From Desulfolinea sp050305405 (GTDB lineage: Bacteria > Chloroflexota > Anaerolineae > Anaerolineales > Villigracilaceae): a DNA stretch of 64,000 nucleotides. Shown here one piece after another: positions 1 to 8,669 of the stretch. The stretch is taken from positions 62,001 to 126,000 of the forward strand of contig JBNLFG010000006.1 in assembly GCA_050305405.1 (NCBI GenBank), given 5' to 3'. Positions within the stretch are counted from its first letter, which is position 1; every line of letters starts with the position of its first letter. The translations under genes were made by a program, and so were the position numbers. Under the pieces are notes generated by a model, which had not been told where the DNA came from, searched no databases, and worked only from the letters and a program-made list of their open reading frames with translations.

Positions 1-131
1 CAATCATACGCATTGAGGGAGGCTGCATGGATTTTTATTAGAACTTCATCTTCTTTGGGTGTGGGTTTTTCTATGTTTTTGAACTGAAGAAGGTCTGGTG
101 AACCGTATTCTGTTTGAAGGATTGCTTTCAT
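1..131 (-). CDS. Zinc-type alcohol dehydrogenase / quinone oxidoreductase family protein, N-terminus only
   Basis: The first 43 codons of a gene that leaves the window at position 1. The translation starts MKAILQTEYGSPDLL and continues through KPTPKEDEVLIKIHAASLN. This is the usual GroES-like N-terminus of medium-chain dehydrogenase/reductases, where a V(L/R)I(K/R)(I/V)xA(A/S)S(L/V)N strand leads into the substrate and NADPH-binding fold. The ATG at 131 is preceded by an AGGAG Shine-Dalgarno about 7 nt upstream. The rest of the protein lies outside the window, so zinc binding and substrate cannot be judged. Confidence 0.8.
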   Translation of the reverse strand, partial: MKAILQTEYGSPDLLQFKNIEKPTPKEDEVLIKIHAASLNAYD

Positions 132-229
132 CTGGTAACTCCTGGGGGACTAATTAATCTTGTTCTTTTCAGTATGTTTACGGCAATTTATCTATGCGGT
201 TGCAAAACTGCTTTAATGACATGAACTCC

Positions 230-694
230 TTACCACTCCCCAAACCCATCCTTCGGCTGGACTCCATTCAGATAATCTTCGATGCGGTGCATGATACCGG
301 GGGCGACGTTCTCAGGTAAGGCATCGAAGGGGAAGAGTTCGATGCTTTCGATCTCCCAGTCTTTTGCACCTGTGTAGGTGAAATCTCGACAAATAAAGAC
401 GGTGATGTGATCCGTGCGCAGGGGCTGGGGGTTTTTGTAGATGCCGAAGAGTTCGAGCTTGCCGAGGGTGGCGCCCGATTCTTCCATTGCTTCGCGGCGG
501 GTGGCATCCGCTACACTTTCGCCGCGTTTTATCCCGCCGCCGGGGAAGAACCACGCGTCCTGATAGCTGTGTTTAACGAGCAAAATCTTGTCGTCGCGGA
601 TGAGCATGACGCGCACGCCAAAGGTGATCGGTTTAACGATACCGATCAGATGAATAACAATGAAATGCAGGGTTTTAAGAAAGGCGTGCTTCAT
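230..694 (-). CDS. Nudix hydrolase
   Basis: A 154-residue Nudix-fold pyrophosphohydrolase. The full Nudix box is present around residues 52-74: GGIKRGE, then seven residues, then REAMEESGA, matching Gx5Ex7REUxEExGU, so the metal-binding glutamates are in place. A hydrophobic first 20 residues precede the fold, possibly a helix rather than a signal peptide. Its ATG overlaps the stop codon of the upstream 278-residue gene by one base (TAATG), so the two are almost surely translated as a coupled pair. Substrate is not predictable; candidates are damaged nucleotides, NDP-sugars or dinucleotide polyphosphates. Confidence 0.9.
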   Translation of the reverse strand: MKHAFLKTLHFIVIHLIGIVKPITFGVRVMLIRDDKILLVKHSYQDAWFFPGGGIKRGESVADATRREAMEESGATLGKLELFGIYKNPQPLRTDHITVFICRDFTYTGAKDWEIESIELFPFDALPENVAPGIMHRIEDYLNGVQPKDGFGEW

Positions 695-1530
695 TAAACG
701 TCGCGTTTGATCCAGCGATAGAAGGCGCTGCGCATCCCCGATTCGAGCAGCCAGATTTCGTCTTCTTTGGGGACAACGCGGATGAGTGCCTCGGCGAAAA
801 AGTTCAGGAAGAGCCAGCGGATCTGTTCGGCACGTTCTTTGGCGTGTTGGGATGGGGCAGCAGGTTCGAGCAATTTGCCGTGAGCGAATTGCGCTGCATC
901 CGTTTCGACGGGCAGGATGAAACGTACGATGGCCGTTGTCTCATCAACGATGTAGGGGCCGTAGCCAAAGGGACGTGTCAGCACTTCGGCGCGCGAGGCA
1001 AGTAGATCGGCGCGGTAGCGACCATTGACCAGATAGATGGAATAGCCGCCAATCGTACTTTGGATGAAGTCAAAAACGATTTGGCGGATTTCTGCTTCTG
1101 TTGAAGCTTCGGGTAGTTTCAGACCTGTGCGGATTTGCTCGATGCCAATCTCGTGGATGCGCTGCTCGATAGTGTCGCGGTAGAAGAGGTTATCGAGAGC
1201 TTCGCGCAGGCGATCTTCACGCGAGAGGGGCATAAAGAATTCGTAGATCAGGATGCTGGGGGAGACTTCGAGCAGATAATTGCTGAAGAGACGTTTTTTC
1301 TCCTCGAGCAATTCTTTGAAGTCGTCACGCCGTACGCGCAGGATTTCGGGCTTGGCGCGGTAGTTTGCGCCATCGCTCGCCACCAATTCTTGCAGGCGCT
1401 CATTTAATAGTGCTTCAGCTTCACCAGGATCCCAGCCGCTCTGCGCAGCAAAATGCTGTGCTGAAAAGGGTTCTCCGCTTGCGGCGTGTTGAACGAGAAA
1501 GTCAAAGGTCTTTTGGATGGTGTTTTTCAT
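694..1530 (-). CDS. Conserved hypothetical protein, 278 aa
   Basis: I do not recognise a family. The protein is soluble, with no signal peptide or membrane helix. The first 55 residues look like a small helical, possibly winged-helix-like region (FDFLVQHAASGEPFSAQHFA...), followed by a charged helix (DDFKELLEEKKRLFSNYLLEV) and a mixed alpha/beta part rich in Phe, Tyr and Arg. It is translationally coupled to the downstream Nudix hydrolase by a one-base overlap. The upstream gap to pcrA holds only a palindrome. A role in sensing or modifying a nucleotide substrate together with the Nudix protein is possible but is only context-based inference. Confidence 0.6.
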   Translation of the reverse strand: MKNTIQKTFDFLVQHAASGEPFSAQHFAAQSGWDPGEAEALLNERLQELVASDGANYRAKPEILRVRRDDFKELLEEKKRLFSNYLLEVSPSILIYEFFMPLSREDRLREALDNLFYRDTIEQRIHEIGIEQIRTGLKLPEASTEAEIRQIVFDFIQSTIGGYSIYLVNGRYRADLLASRAEVLTRPFGYGPYIVDETTAIVRFILPVETDAAQFAHGKLLEPAAPSQHAKERAEQIRWLFLNFFAEALIRVVPKEDEIWLLESGMRSAFYRWIKRDV

Positions 1531-1540
1531 AGGGTTATAA

Positions 1541-1571
1541 ACGTAGGGGCGAGTCTTAGACTCGCCCCTAC
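1541..1571. repeat. Perfect palindrome between pcrA and the 278-aa gene
   Basis: Arms GTAGGGGCGAGTC and GACTCGCCCCTAC surround a TTA centre. A related but less perfect palindrome (GGAGCGGGTC / GACCTGCCCC) lies at about 14443-14469. The hairpin would separate pcrA from the downstream gene on the minus strand, but no U-tract follows, so it is a palindromic intergenic repeat rather than a clear terminator. Confidence 0.7.
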
Positions 1572-1575
1572 AGGG

Positions 1576-3759
1576 TTATTTTAGAATTTCCAATTTTGCC
1601 AAACTGGCAGCCAGGCGTTTGATGCCGACACTCTCGAAGACGATGGTGACGGTTTCGTCGTTGTCTTCGAGTTTGGAGCTCAGGACGATGCCCTCGCCGA
1701 ATTGGGCGTGGCTGACTCGCTCTCCCATGCGGTATTTTGCCGAGATAACGGAAGCAGGTTTCTCATCCGTGCGCCCCGTGTAGCTCGATGTGGACCAGCG
1801 TGCCTGCGAGCGCATTGATCCGCGCGAGGGGCGACCGCCAGCACGGGCGCGTCCCAGCAGCAGGTCATCGGGGATGTCATCCAAAAAGCGGGAGGGGTAA
1901 GTTGCTTCGGCGTAGCCGCGTCCGCCACGTTGCACTGAGCGCACCAGATACAGGTGATCTTTGGCGCGCGTGATGCCGACATAGAAAAGGCGGCGTTCTT
2001 CGGCCATCTCTTCGGGGTCGTCGAAAGAGCGGTTGTGGGGCATTAGGCCGTCATCCAGCCCAATTATGAAAACCACGCCAAATTCCAGACCTTTTGCGGC
2101 GTGCAGGGTTAGCAGGGTGGGGGCGTTTTTGCCCTCGGCGAGCGTGTCCTGATCGGAGATCAGGGCGACATTTTCGAGAAACTCGGTCATACTACGTTGA
2201 TCGAACTCTTCGGCGAGACGACGCAATTCGAGCACGTTGTCCTGACGGTCGGTGCCTTCATCGGTGCCGTCATCAAGATGGTCGATGTAGCCGATGTCGG
2301 CGATAACCTTGTCGAAAAGTTCGCTGATGGTCAGGATTTGGGAGGCCGCGCGCCAATCGGCAAGCAAACCACCGAAGTTGGATAGCGATACTGCGGCACG
2401 CGGTGTGAAGGATTCCCAGAATGGCGAGTTGGATCCGCGCGAAAGATCAAGTAACGCGACTCCGGGAGGCGTGCTGGCTGCCAGAGCAACTTGGTACAGC
2501 GTATCGAGCGTTTTCTTGCCAATCCCACGTGGTGGCGTACTGATGATGCGAGCGAGGGATACCTGGTCGTTGGGGTTATGGATCAAGCGCAAATACGCAA
2601 TCACATCCTTGATCTCACGGCGGCCATAAAATCGCTGCGCCCCGACGAGGCGATAGGGCATGTTGGCGCGCAGAAAGGCTTCTTCCAAAAGACGGGATTG
2701 GGCGTTGGTACGGTACATCACGGCGCATTCGCTGGGTGAAATCCCGTTGTCGGTGATCTGTGCGATGGTATCTACGATAAAGGAGGCCTCGGCATAATCA
2801 TCGGATGCTTCAAAATAGGAGAGCTTGTTCCCTGTGCCGCGCTCGGTGAAGAGCTGCTTATGGGTGCGGTTCTCGTTTTTCTGGATGACCGCCATGGCTG
2901 CATCGAGGATGTTCTGCTTTGAACGGTAGTTTTGCTCAAGGAGAATGGTTTGTGTGTTGGGGTTATCCTGCTCAAATCGGCGGATGTTGCGGTAATCCGC
3001 GCCGCGCCATCTGTACACACTCTGGTCGCTATCGCCAACCACAAAAATATTATGATGGAAGGAAGCGAGATGCCGCAAGAGCGTGTACTGCGCCATATTC
3101 GTGTCTTGAAATTCATCCACGAGGATATGATGGAAGCGTTCAGCGTACTTCTCTCTAATCGTAGGTTCTTCCTCTAATAGGCGGACAGTGACCATCAGCA
3201 GGTCATCAAAATCCATGGCGTTGTTGTCGATCAATAATTCCTGATAACGAACATAGACGCGCTTGACGACTTCGTCACGGTAGCTGGTGGTGGGGTATTG
3301 TTCGGGGCGAATGAGTTCGTTCTTGGCATTCGAGATCGAGCCGTGCACCGAGCGCGGACGGAAGCGTTTATCGTCGATATTCAGTTCGCGCAGCGCGGTC
3401 TTGACAAGGCTTTCCTGATCTGATGAATCGAAGATGACAAAATTGCTGTCGTAGGGGATATAGTCCACTTCGCGGCGCAGGATGCGGGCGCAAACCGAGT
3501 GGAAGGTGCCCAGCATCAATCCTTGTGCGAATTGGGGGCCAATCAGGTCTTCGACGCGTTCCTTCATCTCGCGGGCGGCTTTGTTGGTGAAGGTCACGGC
3601 CAGAATCTGGTAGGCACGTGCGCCGCGTTGACTGATTAAGTGGGCAATACGTTGGGTGAGGACGCGTGTCTTCCCGGAGCCGGGGCCCGCCAGGACGAGG
3701 ATGGGGCCTTCGCCAGCGGTAACGGCTTCTCTTTGTTGGGGGTTTAATTTATCAAGCAT
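1576..3759 (-). CDS. pcrA: ATP-dependent DNA helicase PcrA/UvrD (SF1A)
   Basis: A 727-residue 3'-5' superfamily 1A helicase acting in nucleotide excision repair, mismatch repair and clearing of recombination intermediates. All motifs are visible: Q-motif LNPQQREAV at residues 5-13, Walker A AGPGSGKT at 24-31, DEAD-equivalent VDEFQDTN, motif III GDSDQSVYRWRGA, motif V LHAAKGLEF and motif VI RRLFYVGITRAKD. The C-terminus (about 670-727, GERVSHAQFGEGIVLSS...) is the Tudor-like domain typical of Gram-positive-type PcrA that contacts RNA polymerase. Length is normal for the family. It stands apart from mscL by an inverted repeat. Confidence 0.97.
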   Translation of the reverse strand: MLDKLNPQQREAVTAGEGPILVLAGPGSGKTRVLTQRIAHLISQRGARAYQILAVTFTNKAAREMKERVEDLIGPQFAQGLMLGTFHSVCARILRREVDYIPYDSNFVIFDSSDQESLVKTALRELNIDDKRFRPRSVHGSISNAKNELIRPEQYPTTSYRDEVVKRVYVRYQELLIDNNAMDFDDLLMVTVRLLEEEPTIREKYAERFHHILVDEFQDTNMAQYTLLRHLASFHHNIFVVGDSDQSVYRWRGADYRNIRRFEQDNPNTQTILLEQNYRSKQNILDAAMAVIQKNENRTHKQLFTERGTGNKLSYFEASDDYAEASFIVDTIAQITDNGISPSECAVMYRTNAQSRLLEEAFLRANMPYRLVGAQRFYGRREIKDVIAYLRLIHNPNDQVSLARIISTPPRGIGKKTLDTLYQVALAASTPPGVALLDLSRGSNSPFWESFTPRAAVSLSNFGGLLADWRAASQILTISELFDKVIADIGYIDHLDDGTDEGTDRQDNVLELRRLAEEFDQRSMTEFLENVALISDQDTLAEGKNAPTLLTLHAAKGLEFGVVFIIGLDDGLMPHNRSFDDPEEMAEERRLFYVGITRAKDHLYLVRSVQRGGRGYAEATYPSRFLDDIPDDLLLGRARAGGRPSRGSMRSQARWSTSSYTGRTDEKPASVISAKYRMGERVSHAQFGEGIVLSSKLEDNDETVTIVFESVGIKRLAASLAKLEILK

Positions 3760-3766
3760 AAATAAA

Positions 3767-3835
3767 AATCAGGGATTAGGGATTAGGTATCAGTGACAAG
3801 CACCGAACCGTCTTCCCAATCCCTGATCCCTGTTT
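3767..3835. repeat. Imperfect long inverted repeat between mscL and pcrA
   Basis: Two arms of about 21 bases (AATCAGGGATTAGGGATTAG and the complement of CCCAATCCCTGATCCCTGTT) are separated by about 26 bases. Each arm contains a short internal repeat of AGGGAT. The element lies between the stop of mscL and the start of pcrA on the minus strand and carries no U-tract, so it is most likely a palindromic intergenic repeat. Confidence 0.6.
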
Positions 3836-3849
3836 CCTAATAACAAAAG

Positions 3850-4245
3850 TTAGAGTTCGGATGTGCAGTTCGGGCAGCGGGTTGCCTTAATGGAAATCTC
3901 GGTGAAGCAGTACGGGCACTCTTTGGTGGTTGGCTCTGCGGGGGCGGGGGCAGGTTCTTCCTTCTTGGCGCTATTTGCGCTCTTGACTATGGTGAAAATG
4001 ACGAAGGCAATCACGAGGAAATCGACAATCGCTTGAATGAATGCGCCATAGGCGATCACCGCGTCTCCCACGGCGAAGTTTAACGCACTGAAATCGAGGC
4101 CGCCCATCACGAGTCCAATTAACGGCATCAAGATGTCATTCACGAGCGATCCGATGATCTTGCCAAAGGCACCACCAATGATGACGGCGACTGCCAAATC
4201 CAGCACGTTACCGCGCATTACAAATGTTTTAAATTCTTTGAGCAT
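3850..4245 (-). CDS. mscL: Large-conductance mechanosensitive channel MscL with C-terminal zinc ribbon
   Basis: A pentameric inner-membrane emergency valve opened by membrane tension. The sequence shows the N-terminal amphipathic helix (MLKEFKTFVMRGNV), TM1 (LDLAVAVIIGGAFGKIIGSLV) including the pore-lining GGAFGKI segment, the periplasmic loop, and TM2 (AIVDFLVIAFVIFTIV). After a Pro/Ala-rich linker the protein ends in an unusual CPYC...CPNC pair, a rubredoxin-like zinc ribbon replacing the usual cytoplasmic helix bundle end. The open frame extends 11 codons upstream to 4278. The ATG at 4245 is preferred because it aligns with family N-termini and has an AAGGAAAA purine stretch ahead of it. 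Length 131 aa. Confidence 0.93.
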   Translation of the reverse strand: MLKEFKTFVMRGNVLDLAVAVIIGGAFGKIIGSLVNDILMPLIGLVMGGLDFSALNFAVGDAVIAYGAFIQAIVDFLVIAFVIFTIVKSANSAKKEEPAPAPAEPTTKECPYCFTEISIKATRCPNCTSEL

Positions 4246-4278
4246 TTTGTTTTCCTTTTCAAAGACAGGGGAAGTCAT

Positions 4279-4618
4279 TAGTATTCTATTTTAGGTGAGT
4301 GGGGCTGTCAACAAGGGTTTCTTTTTATATTTGCGTTTGCGGTACTCGGGTGTTGTTTTATACCCCTCTATAGTATTGTATTGCATCCATACGAGCTGCT
4401 TATTGTCACTATTTACTTGTAGTGTAGTTGACGGTTGAGTAGAATTAGGTATAATCTTCACGCTATGTTTGTATTTGTTTTGGGAAGCTTTTTTTGTTTA
4501 GGTTTCTTTTCAAAACAGTAGCCAGCTTTTTTTCGGAGTAAACTTTTCAAACTTACTCAAGCAGGAATTATTTCAAAAAACTACTCGCTTTTTGTGATGG
4601 TTTAGTTTGGAGGCAACA
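4279..4618 (+). promoter_or_regulatory. Intergenic region holding the promoter of the peptide ABC transporter operon
   Basis: A gene-free, AT-rich stretch between divergent mscL and the transporter. A strong sigma-70-type promoter is visible: TTGACG at 4428-4433, a 16-nt spacer, and TATAAT at 4450-4455, which predicts transcription from about 4462 and an untranslated leader of roughly 155 nt. The leader is T-rich, and I see no riboswitch fold in it. A GGAGG Shine-Dalgarno sits at 4609-4613. Confidence 0.75.
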
Positions 4619-5623
4619 TTGGTTGTGAATGGTAAATCTGTTATTCTCGAGGTCAATGGATTGCAAACGCAGTTCAGCACCCCTGATGGCACTGTGCATG
4701 CTGTAAATGGTGTTACATTTGATCTCAAAGAAGGGGAAACGTTGGGGGTTGTAGGGGAATCTGGTTGCGGTAAGAGTGTCACGATGATGTCTGCGTTGCG
4801 CTTGATCCCGATGCCGCCGGGGAAAATTGTGGGGGGAGAAGTCCTTTTCCAAGGTCAAGATCTGTTGAAAATGTCCAAAGATGAAATTCGTCACGTACGT
4901 GGCGCGCAGATCAGTATGATTTTCCAAGACCCCATGACGTCGCTGAATCCAGTTTTGACCATCGGCAAACAAATGACCGAGCCGCTCTTGCTCCATTTAG
5001 GAATGAATATGGAACAAGCGGAGGCACGTGCGGCAGAGTTGCTGGAGATGGTCGGTATCTCTGATTCAGTATCGCATCTGAATGATTATCCTCATCAGTT
5101 CTCTGGTGGTATGCGCCAGCGTGTGATGATCGCGATGTCGTTGGCGTGTAATCCGCAGATATTGATTGCAGATGAACCAACCACAGCTTTGGATGTGACC
5201 ATTCAGGCGCAGATTGTTGAGTTGGTCAAACGCCTGCGTGATGAATTGGGCATGGCTGTGATCTGGATCACCCATGACCTTGGCGTGGTCGCCGGTTTTG
5301 CTGAACGTGTTGTGGTGATGTACGCTGGTTTTATCGTTGAGAATGCTCCGGTTGTTGAGTTGTATGAAAACCCAATGCACCCTTATACGGCTGCATTGCT
5401 CCGCTCCCTGCCCCGCGTGGACGGTAGCAGTATCGGTCAGAAGCTGGAAGTGATTGAAGGTTTGCCCCCGGCGTTGCTCGAAAAGCCGACGGCGTGCCCA
5501 TTTGCTCCTCGCTGCAAATTTGTTCAGGATAAGTGCCTTAGTGAGAATCCTCTTATGCAGGAAATTAATCCCGAACACTATGTTGCCTGCTGGATAGATA
5601 TGAGCACAGGAGAACTTCGATGA
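4619..5623 (+). CDS. Oligopeptide/dipeptide ABC transporter ATPase (DppD/OppD type)
   Basis: First of two ATPases that energise uptake of peptides through the OppBC-like permeases encoded downstream. Visible motifs are Walker A GESGCGKS, signature FSGGMRQR, Walker B ILIADEPTT, the H-loop THD, and the C-terminal oligo_HPY domain with CPFAPRC, a cysteine motif common in this subfamily that can bind iron-sulfur. The longest frame opens at a TTG at 4607, but the only Shine-Dalgarno (GGAGG, 4609-4613) lies inside that extension. The TTG at 4619 or the GTG at 4625 is therefore the more likely start. The stop overlaps the next ATG by four bases (ATGA). Alternative substrates include nickel or sugars, which use the same family. 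Confidence 0.93.
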   Translation: MVVNGKSVILEVNGLQTQFSTPDGTVHAVNGVTFDLKEGETLGVVGESGCGKSVTMMSALRLIPMPPGKIVGGEVLFQGQDLLKMSKDEIRHVRGAQISMIFQDPMTSLNPVLTIGKQMTEPLLLHLGMNMEQAEARAAELLEMVGISDSVSHLNDYPHQFSGGMRQRVMIAMSLACNPQILIADEPTTALDVTIQAQIVELVKRLRDELGMAVIWITHDLGVVAGFAERVVVMYAGFIVENAPVVELYENPMHPYTAALLRSLPRVDGSSIGQKLEVIEGLPPALLEKPTACPFAPRCKFVQDKCLSENPLMQEINPEHYVACWIDMSTGELR

Positions 5624-6603
5624 CCGAGAAACAACCCCTTATCCGTGTAGAGAATCTTAAAAAACATTTTCCCATTACGCGTGGCATTCTCATTCAAAAG
5701 CAGGTTGGCGCAGTTCAAGCTGTAGACGATATTTCTTTTGATATTTATAAAGGTGAGACTCTTGGCTTGGTAGGCGAAAGTGGCTGCGGCAAATCAACTA
5801 CAGGTCGCACTCTTTTACAACTCCACCAACCAACTTCCGGGAGAGTCTTTTATAAAGACACTGAATTAACCGGTGCTTCAAGTGCTGTAATGCGCGAAAT
5901 GCGCCGCAATGTTCAGATCATCTTTCAAGACCCTTACGCATCTTTGAATCCGCGTATGACAGTTGGCAGCATTGTTGGTGAGCCTCTTGAAATCCATAAC
6001 GTGGGTACGGCAGCGGAACGCGAGCAACGCGTTAAAGAGTTGCTCGAACTGGTCAGCTTGAACCCTCACTTTATCAATCGTTACCCTCATGAGTTTTCCG
6101 GTGGCCAGCGCCAGCGTATTGGTGTTGCCCGTGCTTTGGCTTTACAGCCTGATTTCATTGTTTGTGATGAACCAATCTCTGCTTTGGATGTATCAATTCA
6201 GGCTCAGGTTGTCAATCTGCTTGAAGAATTACAGGAAGAATTTGGTCTGACTTATCTCTTCATCGCCCATGACCTGAGCATGGTTCGCCATATCTCAGAT
6301 CGTGTTGCTGTGATGTATCTGGGAAAGCTCGTTGAATTGGCTGCGCGTGATGAATTGTATGAAAACCCACTTCATCCTTATACGCAAGCCTTACTCTCGG
6401 CTGTGCCTGTCCCTGATCCCGTATTAGACAAAAAACGCAAGCGCACAATCCTCGAAGGTGATGTTCCCAGCCCGGCGAATCCCCCTTCCGGATGTCGTTT
6501 CCATACACGCTGCCCAATCGCAGAAGAAATTTGTAAACAAGATGCGCCGGTTTGGCGTGAAGCATCCAGTGAACATTGGGTTGCTTGCCATCTTGTAAAA
6601 TAA
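5620..6603 (+). CDS. Oligopeptide/dipeptide ABC transporter ATPase (DppF/OppF type)
   Basis: The second ATPase of the transporter, translationally coupled to the first (ATGA overlap). A 327-residue protein with Walker A GESGCGKST, Q-loop FQDPYASLNPRMTV, signature FSGGQRQR, Walker B FIVCDEPIS and D-loop ALDVSIQ. The C-terminal extension has CRFHTRC and a further Cys after it, as usual in the OppF branch. The pair forms a heterodimeric nucleotide-binding module at the cytoplasmic face of the two permeases. Confidence 0.94.
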   Translation: MTEKQPLIRVENLKKHFPITRGILIQKQVGAVQAVDDISFDIYKGETLGLVGESGCGKSTTGRTLLQLHQPTSGRVFYKDTELTGASSAVMREMRRNVQIIFQDPYASLNPRMTVGSIVGEPLEIHNVGTAAEREQRVKELLELVSLNPHFINRYPHEFSGGQRQRIGVARALALQPDFIVCDEPISALDVSIQAQVVNLLEELQEEFGLTYLFIAHDLSMVRHISDRVAVMYLGKLVELAARDELYENPLHPYTQALLSAVPVPDPVLDKKRKRTILEGDVPSPANPPSGCRFHTRCPIAEEICKQDAPVWREASSEHWVACHLVK

Positions 6604-6724
6604 TTAAATTACCCTGAAGTAAAGGTTTCTCTAAAGGAGGTGGTTTCCTGACGCGATACTGAAAAAGAAAACTTAACCGTATATCATATCGTTTACCAAT
6701 TCTCAAGAAGGAGAAGAAAATAAA

Positions 6725-8545
6725 ATGAAGAAAACACTTTGGATGGTTCTTGGCTTGCTGGTTATCAGCAGCATGATCCTGACCGCTTGCGGTGGCGCCG
6801 CCCCCGTAGAGGAGCCCGCAGCTCCCGTAGAAGAACCTGCTGCTCCCGCAGAGGAACCTGCCGCTCCCGCAGAAGAACCTGCCGCCCCCGCAGAAGAGCC
6901 CGTGATGGACAAAGGCCCTGTAACCAGCTATGCTTACTCGACCACCGATGTCCCCACCCTCGATCCCCAACTTGGTGAAGACACTGTCTCCATCTCTTAC
7001 ATCGAGAATCTCTTCGTTAACTTGACCAACTACGATCTCGACACTGCTGAAGTTGTTCCTGAAGCTGCTACTAGCTGGGAAATCAGCGAAGATGGCATGA
7101 CCTACACGTTCACCATCCGCACTGATATTCCGTGGGTAAAACACAATCCTGTGACCATGGAAACCACCCAGGAAGTTGACGCAGACGGCAACCCCCGCTT
7201 TGTTACCGCCAACGATTTCGTATACGGTATTAAACGCGCCTGCGATCCCAACACTGGCTCCTATTACAGCAGCATCGTTGCTCCCAACATTGTTGGTTGT
7301 GAAGATGTCCTTTACTACGAAGATCCCGACAATGTTCCCGCCGAATTGGTTGATGCCATTGGCGTAAGCGCTCCCGATGATGCAACCCTGGTTATCGAAC
7401 TTCCGTTCGCTGCCGCCTACTTCCTCTCCATGACCCCGATGTGGACCATTTCGGCTACCCCCTCCTGGGCGATTGAAGAATACGGCGACAACTGGATTGA
7501 AGCTGGCAATATTGTCACCAACGGCCGCTACGTCCTTCAGGAATGGGTCCATGGTGTTCGCCGCCAGGTCCTTCGCAACCCGCTTATGCCTGCAGATATG
7601 CATGGCGAAGGTAACATCGAACGTCTTATCACCAACGTTGTTCCTGACACCACCACCGGTTACGCTCTGTGGCTGAATGGCGAAGTTGAAACCTCCGGTA
7701 TTCCTGACGCTGAACTCGAAGCCCACTTGGCTGAGTTCCCCGATGAGACCGTTCAGATTCCTGACCTCGCAGTCTTCTACATTGCTTTCCGCATGACCAA
7801 AGCTCCGTTTGACGATGTTCACGTTCGCCGCGCTTTCAGTGCTGCTTTCGACCGCGCGACCTTCGTTGAAACCGTCCTCCAGGGCCAGGGTATCCCCATG
7901 AAGCACTTTGCTCCTCCTGGAATCTTTGGCGCTCCTGCCATCGACGAAGTTGGTGTTGGTTATGATCCAGAATTTGCTGCTGCTGAGTTAGCTGCTGCTG
8001 GTTACCCCAACTGCGAAGGCTTCCCACAAGTTTCCCTCCTGGGTTACAGTGGTCAGTCCACCCTCAACTGGATTGAGTTTGCTCAGGCTAACTGGTCTGA
8101 GAATCTTGGCTGCTCCCCCGACCTGATCACCATTGAACAGCAGTCCTTCTCCGAACTCCTCGCCACCACCAAACTTGACGATGCTGAAGCTCCCAACATG
8201 TGGACGCTTGGCTGGGGTCCTGACTATGGCGACGAGCAGAACTGGGTTGCCGACGTGTTGAGCTGCGAAACCGCACTCCGCATGAAACGTGAATGCAACG
8301 AAATCGACGACATGTTGAAAGAAGCACGTGTTGAAGCCGATCCGGCTGCTCGTGTTGCCATGTATGCCGATATCGAAGATGCGTTCTTCGGTACAGAAGG
8401 CGAATTCCCCTTCATGCCGATCTACGTACGTATCGCTTTTGTTGCCCAGCACAGCTGGTTTGATTACACCCCCGCTCTCTTCGGCGGCAACCAATGGTAC
8501 ACCTGGACCATTGATCAAGAAGCTCAACCGATGCACGCAGAGTAA
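6725..8545 (+). CDS. Peptide ABC transporter substrate-binding lipoprotein (SBP family 5)
   Basis: A 606-residue extracellular solute-binding lipoprotein. The signal peptide ends in a lipobox (ILTAC, Cys at about 22), followed by a low-complexity Glu/Pro/Ala linker made of six near-identical EEPAAP units (residues 29-58) that tethers the domain away from the membrane. The mature part has the family 5 hallmarks: PTLDPQLGEDT at the start, the YTFTIR strand, and the VRRAFSAAFDRATF segment. An AAGGAG Shine-Dalgarno precedes the ATG. It lies in the operon between the ATPases and the permeases and is set apart from the permeases by a strong hairpin, which probably allows higher expression of this stoichiometrically abundant component. 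The ligand is probably peptides, unproven. Confidence 0.94.
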   Translation: MKKTLWMVLGLLVISSMILTACGGAAPVEEPAAPVEEPAAPAEEPAAPAEEPAAPAEEPVMDKGPVTSYAYSTTDVPTLDPQLGEDTVSISYIENLFVNLTNYDLDTAEVVPEAATSWEISEDGMTYTFTIRTDIPWVKHNPVTMETTQEVDADGNPRFVTANDFVYGIKRACDPNTGSYYSSIVAPNIVGCEDVLYYEDPDNVPAELVDAIGVSAPDDATLVIELPFAAAYFLSMTPMWTISATPSWAIEEYGDNWIEAGNIVTNGRYVLQEWVHGVRRQVLRNPLMPADMHGEGNIERLITNVVPDTTTGYALWLNGEVETSGIPDAELEAHLAEFPDETVQIPDLAVFYIAFRMTKAPFDDVHVRRAFSAAFDRATFVETVLQGQGIPMKHFAPPGIFGAPAIDEVGVGYDPEFAAAELAAAGYPNCEGFPQVSLLGYSGQSTLNWIEFAQANWSENLGCSPDLITIEQQSFSELLATTKLDDAEAPNMWTLGWGPDYGDEQNWVADVLSCETALRMKRECNEIDDMLKEARVEADPAARVAMYADIEDAFFGTEGEFPFMPIYVRIAFVAQHSWFDYTPALFGGNQWYTWTIDQEAQPMHAE

Positions 8546-8578
8546 TTTACTCTGATAGCATTCTAGAATAGTATTACC

Positions 8579-8608
8579 TTGGGGAGCGGCTATTTAGCCG
8601 CTCCCCAA
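8579..8608 (+). terminator. Intercistronic hairpin between binding protein and permease genes
   Basis: Perfect stem TTGGGGAGCGGCT / AGCCGCTCCCCAA with a 4-nt loop, right after the binding-protein stop. There is no U-tract, so it is better read as an RNA-stabilising or partial-terminator hairpin that raises binding-protein output relative to the downstream permeases. Confidence 0.75.
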
Positions 8609-8669
8609 AACTTGCAAAAAGTTCTAAAAAATCAAATAACGAAAAGCCGTCCTGTGGATGGGAGGTCTA

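Noticed and set aside
4568..4996. Minus-strand ORF over the start of the peptide transporter
   Set aside because: Overlaps the promoter and conserved ATPase N-terminus; no motif.
6633..6643. Perfect Shine-Dalgarno (AAAGGAGGTGG) between the second ATPase and the binding protein
   Set aside because: The GTG overlapping it gives only three codons before TGA and no other start follows at proper spacing; taken as chance or as a ribosome standby site.
6260..7906. 548-codon minus-strand ORF opposite the transporter genes
   Set aside because: It is a shadow of the binding-protein and ATPase genes; its Gly-rich composition mirrors the Pro/Ala linker, and it has no recognisable domain.
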